Assembly (NCBI GenBank): GCA_963971575.1
Contig: OZ020618.1
Location: 28,262,540 to 28,326,539, forward strand
DNA from: Liopterus haemorrhoidalis
Lineage: Eukaryota; Arthropoda; Insecta; Coleoptera; Dytiscidae
DNA length: 64,000 nucleotides
Direction of reading: 5' to 3'
The translations under genes were made by a program, and so were the position numbers. The notes beneath the pieces were generated by a model. The model was given only the letters and a program-made list of their open reading frames with translations. It did not search any database and was not told the DNA's origin. Positions 56,736-64,000 of this stretch are shown here, piece by piece (the stretch's first letter is position 1; every line of letters starts with the position of its first letter).

Positions 56736-57132
56736 CATAAATGGTGTAGCCCCTCTCGCTGTTGTTGGCTTAGCTGACCTATAGGGAAATAAATTTAAGA
56801 TCCCATCGCTACGGTGATCAATTTTTAAGTTGGATAGAGGATATTCAAAATTGTGCTTTGTTGTATTTTCACAGCTGTCAGGCTATAATTATTAGAATAA
56901 ATATTTTTTACAATATTTTATGAATCTGTTTTGCCGTTTGATCCAGGGATGGGGTTGGCAGAAAAATTACCGGCACCGACTCCGACTCCGAACTCTGACT
57001 TGGACTCCGACTCCCGACTCCTTTCCAGAGCCGCAGTATGGAAAACTTACGCTAGGGGCAGAGCCGTGTTTTGGCGCCCTTGGCAAATAAAAACAAGGTT
57101 TTCACCTCGCAAAATTTAAGTGATGAGCAATA

Positions 57133-58205
57133 AAAAAATTGATGTGAAGTGTGAATTTTCACACATTTCAGGGTTTTGCAGGTATTTAGTAAGTGAATGA
57201 TGATTATTTGGGGTGCCAAAACAAATTTTATGACAAAATATTTTTTTATGAATTTTAATTCGAATGCCTATTACCATTATTTAAGTTTTTAAAGATGTGC
57301 AGTTTTTTTTTTTTATATATCAAGGTTCATTAAGATTTTGAAAATTGCGCCTATGGCTTCCATTGGTTGTTTTTAGTCATAGCTCCTCCCCTTTGATTTC
57401 GTGTACATTCAAATATATAATTAAATTATAATTTCAACAATTTCCACTGGTTATTAAATTTACGCTATTAAAAATTAAATGCAACAATTGCCAAAATATA
57501 ATTAAAATTTTGAAAAAATAATTTAAACAATATAAAAATGCAAAAAATAAATAAAAAATAATATTGTCTCCTCACGTAGGACTCGAACATGAGTCCGATT
57601 ACGAATTCTTGGACAGAACGCAAGTATCTTAGCCACAGCACCAAGAAACACGTTACTGTTAAGCGTATTATATAACTATAAGTTGTCAACATTATTAGCA
57701 AAAAAACACAAAAAATGCTTTTTTTTCCAAAAACATAATCTGATCAAAAATTCCTGTTGAACTATTCCGGTTCACACCAATGTACATTACTTAGAATTTT
57801 TTCAGATTTTTAGTTTAAACCATCTGGGCTACAGGGTGTGGGACAAAATTTTTTTTGCACAATATTGGCAAAAATCGCTTCAAAATAATTTATTTTGGAA
57901 AAATAAAAATTTGATCGTTAATTCACGTACCAAGGGCTTTCATTTGATACCCTACTCAGAATTAAAAAAAAATATTTTTTTTTTCGATGAGCACATATTT
58001 GTTTATATTTTTAGGGGGATATGTTTTTTAGATGTTTTGGTATTTTTCCTATGTGCGGGTCAACGAGTTGTATAAGCATGCCAAATTTCAACTCTCTAGG
58101 TTTAGCCGTTCGGCTACAATTTTTACCGAACAGACAGACAGACAGACAGACAGACGACAAAATGACGGTATAAGGGTTTTTTGGTGATACCTACAAAACC
58201 CTAAA
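57133..58205 (+). repeat. Rep-A reference copy (about 1.07 kb)
   Basis: The borders are clear because it splits a MITE. It starts ATTGATGTGAAGTGTGAATT with a GTGTGAATTTTCACAC palindrome, then AGGGTTTTGCAGGTAT, and ends CAGACAGACAG..., TGACGGTATAAGGG, ATACCTACAAAACCCT. The AGGGTTTTGYAGGTAT motif near the start and its complement near the end form inverted repeats. No coding sequence. A tRNA-like segment lies inside (57568-57665). The family occurs at least nine times in the window, mostly truncated. Confidence 0.7.
57568..57665 (-). repeat. tRNA-like segment inside Rep-A
   Basis: The minus strand has GTGGCTAAGATACTTGCG (A-box-like) and, 40 nt on, TGTTCGAGTCCTACG (a good B box). The acceptor stem does not pair and the spacing is long, so it is a SINE head rather than a functional tRNA. 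Confidence 0.45.
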
Positions 58206-58710
58206 AAGGTCCTCAACTCTCAAAATCTAAGTGAACAGAAAAAAAAAAACAAAATGGTCCTCGACTTCGCTATGGCGCACCTTAGTCAAGCCCATCAGCG
58301 CCCATTTCCTTCATGCGCCCAAGGCCGTCGCCCCCTCCGCCCTTCCCTTGTTGCGGCTCTGCTCCTTTCACTCATAAATCGTAAAGTATATTCCAAATGT
58401 TTAAGCGGGACTAAATGTATTTTTATTTTCTTAAGTTATAACTTAAGCTCACTTTTTAACAATCGAATTGGGCTTTTATTAAACAAAATGATAAAAAGCC
58501 TAATTTAATTGTTAAAAGTTAATAAATTTCGACTAAAGCGACAGACTATACTTACATTAAATATATTGGGTTGGGTTGAGCTGTATTTATAAATAAGTCA
58601 TTTTCATTTCATCTTGACTTTTTGTGTCATTTTTAATACAAATTTTCGATATATTAGATTTCTTATTATTTTTTTTTTTTGTATTTTATATACTTTATTT
58701 TTCATAGTAT

Positions 58711-60406
58711 CCCAGCAAACATTTTTATCCGGACCAGTACTGGTAAAGCACATACTCGCCGGCATTGAAAGTAATGGGCCAGTGCTGGCATTTCGTACTG
58801 GGCCAGTACCCCGGTGTCCCGTGGCCCTTAGCTGGTCCATTGATGTATCAGTTGCTGGCCCAGCAACGGTAAAGTGCATTGAAAGTAATGGGCCAGTGCT
58901 GGCATTTCGCACTGGGCCAGTGCTGGCATTTCGCATTGGTCCAGTGCTGGCATTTTGCACTGGGCCAGTACCCCGGTGTCCCCGTGGCCGTTAGCTGGCC
59001 CAGCAACGGTAAAGTGCAAAATAATCGCATTAGTTGCAAGATTTATTTCTGACAGACTAGTGCTTATATTATACCCACTCTCTAGTGTTTCAAATGTAAT
59101 ATATGTGTACTTACCCAGTATTAAAATAAATTAATGGTTAGGTGCAAAATAAATACTCATTTGGCCATTTTCACCATCGTTGAATAAATTTATTTAACAA
59201 GTAAAGTTGACAATATCGCATCGGTTTTAAACTATTAATGAAGAAATTAACATTGCTGTCAATAGAATGATGCGATATTGTTAACTTAAGTTGTTAAATA
59301 AATTTATTCAACGATGGTAAAACTAGCCGATTGTAAATTGAATTAACAGTTATAATTTATTGATTTATTTATAAATATTAAATAAATATAATTTCAGGAA
59401 TAACAGGAATTAGTTTCTTTAATTTATTAATTTAATGAAGAATTTTAAGAAAATGGTTTTCTGCCATTTCGGTCAAACCAATTTCATCCTAAAGATAAGG
59501 GGTGACTAATAATTTTCGCCAATATTCGTCTTGTATTATCTACCACATCTTTTCCCCCTGACTTGAAGAGTGCCAACCTAAAGAAATCATACTTGTTAAA
59601 ATAAATTCAATAAACAAATTTTATAAGCATTAATGCTATAAGCTGTTCACTTTTGTAAGAACAAACTAGATCTGGTTATTTTGGTGATTTTTATAGTGTA
59701 TTACTGACTTTTAGAAACTTGGTTATATTGTAAAAAAAGCTTTACAGTTTTGGATTAAGTTTGTATTATTTTAGGTTAGTATTATATTTACAAAATATTT
59801 AAGATGTCACTATTCAAAATGAAATATGACAAATTATATTTTTTAAATGACATATTTATAATCTTGTATCAGATTTATTAATAATTGAAAATTTTATTAC
59901 ATGAAAAAACTATGATTGAACTAAACTAAAAATTAAACAATTTAATATGAAATAGTTTGTGTAAACTACGTCCTTAAATCTAACAAAACACACACAAATC
60001 ACAATAAAAAACTGTATAATGGTCACAATCAATAACTATTCAAATACACATCTTTAAAAACTATTCACCAACACGTCCGAACTTATACTAACAGAATATC
60101 ACTTGTACCGACCCTCGAAGGCCACGCCATTAGGGTGTTTTATGACTAAGAACGGTCAGACTTTTCAAATTATTACATTAAAAAAAAGTTATAAACATAA
60201 GCACTGGCCCGCTAGAAATAACCTTGGATTAATACAAATAAGGAATGCTTATAAAATGCTGGTAAAGTACTTCGTATAGGCAGAGTGCGAAATACAAATG
60301 TGAAGTACATTATTAATACTGGCGTTGCACTTACTTCTGGTGCCAGCAATGTACCAGCGTAAAAGCAGTTTGCCGGCGTTCGGCCGTTAGTTCAATGTTT
60401 GCTGGG
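58711..60406. mobile_element. CCCAGCAAACATT element, long copy (ISL2EU-like, 1.7 kb)
   Basis: Ends CCCAGCAAACATT and AATGTTTGCTGGG with AT at 58709-58710 and 60407-60408. The left 330 bp hold tandem GGGCCAGTGCTGGCATTTCG units (58775-58990) that create long spurious open frames on both strands. The ends match 41650-42019. A hairpin MITE (59163-59330) lies inside. No transposase or nuclease coding was recognised, so it is non-autonomous. Confidence 0.72.
59163..59330. mobile_element. Foldback MITE (168 bp) inside the long ISL2EU-like copy
   Basis: Arms GGCCATTTTCACCATCG..., AATAAATTTATTTAACAA and ATATCGCATC are followed, after about 45 bp, by their inverted copies ending CGATGGTAAAACTAGCC. The outer bases diverge slightly. 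No clear target duplication. Confidence 0.65.
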
Positions 60407-61035
60407 ATGTCACTTTTTCCTTTTGACATTTAGATTTTGGCTGCCAACATGAAACATGAAATAATCGCGAAGCTCGTTACATCTTGAGAAACTAAAAATC
60501 CAGTTTAGTTCCGCTTAAACATAATAAACATAGTATACTAAAAAAGATAAAATGCATATGAATAAAGACAAATATCTTTACTGCATTGCATTAATCCGTT
60601 AATACGAACAGTATTAATCAAATTTTAAACTGGAAAGCATGAACGAAACCGGGTAAAACCGGTATTGAATATTTTTAATTTAATTTTTGTTCTTGAACAG
60701 AGAACAGAATTTAGTTCCTGACCCGCGCAAATAAAATCTGGTAATATGATTATTTTCCTTTCGTTTTCGGTTTGTCCTCATACTTGATAAAAATTAAATT
60801 AAAAAGTCGGGAGTCGATAACTTTTTCCGACTCCCGCCTCCGACTCCTCCAAAAAGCTTCGACTGCTCAACTCCCGACTCCGACCCCGACTGCTCATCCA
60901 TGGTTTTATTAACAAATTAGTGTAAACTAATGTTTAAATAGCATATAAAATTCCAAAAATATCCTCCATCCTAGTTAAAAATTGACAACCGTAGCGCTGG
61001 GATCTTAAAGTTATTTGCCAATAGTTACGCCACTG

Positions 61036-61735
61036 TTACAAAGTGAACTGGTTGTGTTCAGATATACATCATATGGTGTTCAGATATACACCATAACTCA
61101 AGCCAAACCTCAACACACGAAGAATAAACGACTAATACGCCTTACGGGTAGGCTATACACAATACTGAAATGTTAAGTTGGTTATCAACAAACTTTTCAG
61201 GTTCTAGTTTCTTCATGCATTCAACTCTTTCATTTATTTAATGCAGGTTGAATAAACATTATCAGATGATTTATTAACAATAGGTGAGTAAAAATAACTA
61301 TCATTTTGCATGCTAAATTGTAATATGTAAGGTGTGTGATTGTAATTAAAAGGCGTGTAGTAATTAATAGGAAACATGATGTAAGTTAAGAGATAAGTGT
61401 TTGATTTACAATGCTACTCCCTGATGTAATGTATATTGTCTCACATTAATTTATTTGAAAACATGAATAAATAAAAAAATTAAACGGATAAATATGCATG
61501 AGTTTTGTTGACATAAATGACCTATAATTTGTAACGAATCGGTTAGAACGCCGGAACAAAGACAAAATTTCACCCGTCATGAGAATTTCTTTGAAAGGGG
61601 TTGTCATCGTTTTTTTTTTTCATGATTTTACAAGGGGTATTTTAAAATAACATGTTTTAAGAATTCAGATAATAAAATAAAAATTAGAAATATTACGTTA
61701 CAGCACGTATCTTTAGAAATATATTTTTTAAATGG
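61036..61735. other. Intergenic DNA, no gene recognised
   Basis: AT-rich; two near-identical CAGATATACA(T/C)CAT words at 61059-61094 form a short direct repeat. No coding signal. Confidence 0.45.
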
Positions 61736-61738
61736 TTT

Positions 61739-61808
61739 ATTGTTCAAGAAGACATTTGTTCAGAGTTATTACTTAATAACTTTGAACACTAGCATCTTCT
61801 TGAACAAT
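61739..61808. ncRNA. Imperfect 70-nt hairpin, pre-miRNA-like
   Basis: The arms ATTGTTCAAGAAGA and TCTTCTTGAACAAT pair perfectly at the base; further in, TTGTTCA with TGAACA and AGTTATT with AATAACT pair with small bulges, closing on a short loop. The length and bulges fit a microRNA precursor, but a small foldback element is just as likely. Confidence 0.3.
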
Positions 61809-61916
61809 GATTAAACCGTATAGGGCCCCACTTGAAGAAATTCTGTGTTTTTGAAGAATTAATAAAAATAAATAACATTTTTTTTGTGATTTATTAATAA
61901 AATATATATGTTATAG

Positions 61917-62830
61917 GCTATCCCAAAAGTCTAAGTGGAACTAACTTTTCACTTTTATAAGTTGTCATGAGCTCTATTTTTCAGGTTTGAAGTTGGCTTT
62001 TGCTAAAGAAAATTATCAAAAGCCTGGTTAATGTTCCATATAAGTCCACCACACATAACTCGTCAGACAGAACGTGTATGCTAGTTGGAATGAGATTTGG
62101 TCTTGACAAAGCGCCGCCCCTTTCTTTCAAAACATAACATTTACGATTCACATTACGAGAACATTCCGTTTTTCGTCGCATTCATAGGTGTTAAATTATG
62201 TAAATGTATTAAAACTGTATAAAGCATTTATATATCTTCACTATATGCAAACAATCAATCATAAAACTAATTAGGTGAGGTTTAGTTAGCAAAAATTTTA
62301 GACAGAAAAAACTTAAACTTGCTAGACGTATATAAACAGGTACTCACAAGGAATTTTTACCTGTTTCCAATGAGATTTATAGGATACGTATTTTGAAAAA
62401 CATTAACTTCATAAAGAGTTCCAAAATTATCAGTTACATATATTCGAACGTTCCTTGTGTTAAAAACCGTATTTTTCTGCCAACTACAGATGCATAAATG
62501 ATTACTATTGGCTCCCCACTCTTACGACCATACCTTCTCGTTTCCAACGTTATAATATAATTCATTCTAAGCATACAAGCCTAGTTGCGGTGGACTAATA
62601 CGGAACATTAACCAAAAGCCTCACTTAAACGGTATAAGTTACTAGATTTGAAAATATAGTTCCGCTTAAACCAAAGAAACAGGCTATAATTGTACAATTA
62701 ATGTAAATGTAATGACTATTTTCCTTAAAAAAAAAAAATGGTCAAAAGTCATATTGAATCGTTAAAAGTTACTAGATTTCAAAATCTAGTTCCGCTTAAA
62801 CTAAAGAAACAGAGCACAAACACAAAAATA
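61917..62830. repeat. Rep-C family sequences
   Basis: Contains GAAGTTGGCTTTTGCTAAAG (61991) and two copies of TTACTAGATTT(C/G)AAAAT(C/A)TAGTTCCGCTTAAAC (62640 and 62768), the blocks that make up the arms of 37321-37739. Arrangement incomplete. The minus-strand frame at 61981-62181 has no recognisable content. Confidence 0.45.
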
Positions 62831-62934
62831 GCGTTTAAAATCAGTATGCATTTGATACACTCATAGTTATAGTCGAACATTTTTAAAGACATGAAATAAA
62901 TTTATAAATTAGCAAATAATGATTAATAATCACT

Positions 62935-63085
62935 ATTGGAGAGTTGCCGTGGTTCTGTGGTAAAACGGTTGCCTACGGAGCACAGTGACCCGGGTTTGAA
63001 TCGCCCCCCTCCGCACCCATTCGGATTTTTATTTTCCGATATTGTGCAGTCAGCTCTCGACTCAGCTTCAAGTATTTAATACTTA
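62935..63085 (+). repeat. tRNA-derived SINE (family 1, better copy)
   Basis: AGTTGCCGTGGTTCTGTGG (A-box region) and GACCCGGGTTTGAATCGC (B-box region) are about 40 nt apart, followed by a body ending CTCAAGTATTTAATACTT-like sequence shared with 22508-22650. Confidence 0.6.
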
Positions 63086-63094
63086 AAAGGAGTA

Positions 63095-63949
63095 CAGTAA
63101 TACCCCGACTTATGCTACCCCGACTTACGTTAACTCAGAGTTACGCGGTTCGTTTGGCGACACTGCCGCTAGACTGCCGCCCGCCGCCTGTTATCTTTAG
63201 TGTTTCTCTTACTGTGATACGCATTGGATGTGTTTTACGCGGTTTTTACGAGCACTTTGTCCTTTTTTTTTTTCAAAAACGAGTCGGAAACAACGGTAGA
63301 AACTGATATCGCTCATGTGGTAGAAGAAGTTGTTAATCTTGGCAGGCAAATCGATTTGGAAGTCAATGTTAACGATGTTAACGAGCTATTGGATAAACTT
63401 AGTCAGGAGCTAACAATCGATGAGATCATAGAGATGCGTAAGCTAAACAACGATGAAGACACTTCAGATTCAATTCCACCAGAAAAGCACATGGCAAATG
63501 CAAGCTTGACAGAAGGTCTCAGCTCAATTGAGAATGGCTTAAACATTTTAGAAAACATAGACCCCAACGAAGAACGAATAAGAGCTACAAAGTAAGGAAT
63601 AAAAAAATTATTAGCTTGCTACGAAGAAATTCTGCGTGAAAAAAAGAAGGCATTGTGTCGTCAGACGAATTTGTTAGATTTTATGAAGCCATCGACAACG
63701 AAATGATTTTTTTAAATAAATTGTTTATTTTATTTTTTTATATGTTTTTTATATATTTTGTATTAATATGTGTAAAGAAATGCAATTTCATTAAATATTT
63801 TTCTTCTAAACTAATGTTTTTGTTAGTCCTTGGTCCCAATTAAACAAAATTGTATGTATTTATATGCAAAGTTGTACCCCGACTTACGCGAATTCGAGTT
63901 AAGCGATTTACGTCGGTCCCACATATCGCGTAACTTCGGGGTATTACTG
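63095..63949 (+). mobile_element. Tigger/pogo element, internally deleted (855 bp)
   Basis: Ends CAGTAATACCCCGA and, on the other strand, CAGTAATACCCCGA (14 bases identical), flanked by TA at 63093-63094 and 63950-63951. Subterminal GACTTACG / CGTAACTTC words mirror each other. It holds a C-terminal transposase remnant and sits just after a SINE. Confidence 0.88.
63272..63700 (+). pseudogene. Tigger transposase, C-terminal remnant
   Basis: Reads VVNLGRQIDLEVNVNDVNEL, LDKLSQELTIDEIIEMRKL, a Glu/Asp-rich segment, SSIENGLNILENIDPNEERI, a TAA at 63593-63595, then ACYEEILREKKKALC and TNLLDFMKPST. This is the tail of Tigger1-like transposases: LG.D.DE.D..ELL..H..ELT..EL.E....., ....L.I.E....DPN.ER, ACY.E...EKKK..QT.L..F. 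The HTH DNA-binding part and DDE catalytic domain are deleted, while both element ends remain. Confidence 0.8.
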
Positions 63950-64000
63950 TACCTTTTTATACAGGGATAGTCGAAATTCCACTCTGACTACGTGGCTTTT

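Larger units (their letters stand above)
57026..58361. mobile_element. CAGAGCCGCA hAT MITE interrupted by Rep-A
   Basis: Perfect 10-bp ends CAGAGCCGCA / TGCGGCTCTG and a perfect 8-bp duplication CTCCTTTC at 57018-57025 and 58362-58369. Rep-A occupies about 57133-58205. Without it the element is about 260 bp and continuous with the family seen at 7297-7431. Confidence 0.9.
56944..60902. mobile_element. hAT element with GACTCC-rich ends, split by insertions
   Basis: The left end CAGGGATGGGGTTGGC is followed by repeated CCGACTCC; the right end is GACTCCGACCCCGACTGCTC then ATCCATG, giving CATGGATGAGCAGTCGG on the other strand. The flanks GTTTGATC and GTTTTATT agree at 6 of 8. Two large elements (57026-58361 and 58711-60406) lie inside, leaving only short original sequence at 56944-57025, 58362-58710 and 60407-60902. 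Confidence 0.55.
56739..61035. mobile_element. Outer hAT-like element holding a nest of insertions
   Basis: Its two ends are inverted, diverged copies of about 80-100 bp: TTTAAGATCCCATCGCTACG (56790) reads, reversed, like CCGTAGCGCTGGGATCTTAAA (60990), and the outermost bases resemble AGTGGCGTAAC. A target duplication is no longer readable. Everything between is later insertions plus remnants. Confidence 0.45.

Noticed and set aside
57568..57665. Functional tRNA gene
   Set aside because: A and B boxes are visible, but the acceptor stem does not pair and the arm spacing is wrong; treated as a SINE head.
58604..59039. Overlapping frames with repeated GPVLAFRTGPV-like or STGPVRNA-like units
   Set aside because: Caused by tandem GGGCCAGTGCTGG units in the ISL2EU-like element; four overlapping frames on two strands cannot all be genes.
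1..64000. CRISPR array, operon or bacterial gene cluster
   Set aside because: No regularly spaced direct repeats, ribosome-binding sites or compact coding; all long frames are transposon-derived eukaryotic sequences.

Overview
The window is AT-rich, intron-tolerant nuclear DNA made almost entirely of transposable elements. The mix is LINEs of several clades, a Penelope-like element, piggyBac, Tigger, PIF/Harbinger, a Helitron and very many hAT elements. A short run of the insect telomere motif (CCTAA)n and tRNA-derived SINEs are also present. It reads as a large, repeat-rich arthropod genome, most likely an insect; I cannot name the species. I see no complete host gene, functional tRNA, rRNA, CRISPR array or prokaryotic signal. 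The only sequences that look like cellular-type protein genes are two fragments of the SWIM zinc-finger (SWIM/YqaJ-like) multicopy family.

Layout. 1-4.8 kb: hairpins, a degenerate Jockey-type reverse transcriptase (minus strand) and a hAT element inserted in a dispersed repeat called Rep-A here. 4.85-7.19 kb: a hAT element with a perfect 8-bp target duplication that carries an intron-containing SWIM-domain gene fragment. 7.4-13.4 kb: a LINE tail, a PIF/Harbinger MITE, and a 2.8-kb hAT element containing a second hAT element. 13.9-15.8 kb: Helitron remnants with helicase coding sequence. 18.6-21.8 kb: a hAT inside a hAT inside a Harbinger, plus another hAT transposase fragment. 22.5-28.9 kb: SINEs, a Jockey-like LINE lacking its catalytic centre, and a 5'-truncated RNase H-type LINE. 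30.4-32.2 kb: piggyBac with its core deleted. 33.9-34.4 kb: a solo LTR. 36.9-40.2 kb: hAT, Tigger, and a Penelope fragment carrying a TA-flanked MITE. 41.1-42.6 kb: an RTE-like LINE split by an AT-flanked element. 43.4-48.4 kb: a nearly intact LINE with a 15-bp duplication, inserted into a SWIM/YqaJ-like first exon. 50.8-53.3 kb: more hAT elements. 56.7-61.0 kb: a pile of nested elements up to four deep. 61.7-64 kb: a hairpin, a SINE and a Tigger copy.

The main points of interest are: the hAT element carrying a spliceable SWIM gene fragment; the LINE whose ORF2 has no upstream start codon but joins ORF1 at a canonical A AAA AAC slippery heptamer next to the ORF1 stop; two elements with CCCAGCAAACATT termini and AT target duplications (ISL2EU-like), a group whose known members encode YqaJ proteins; and the well preserved nesting order. 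Family assignments come from reading motifs by eye; no database search was run.
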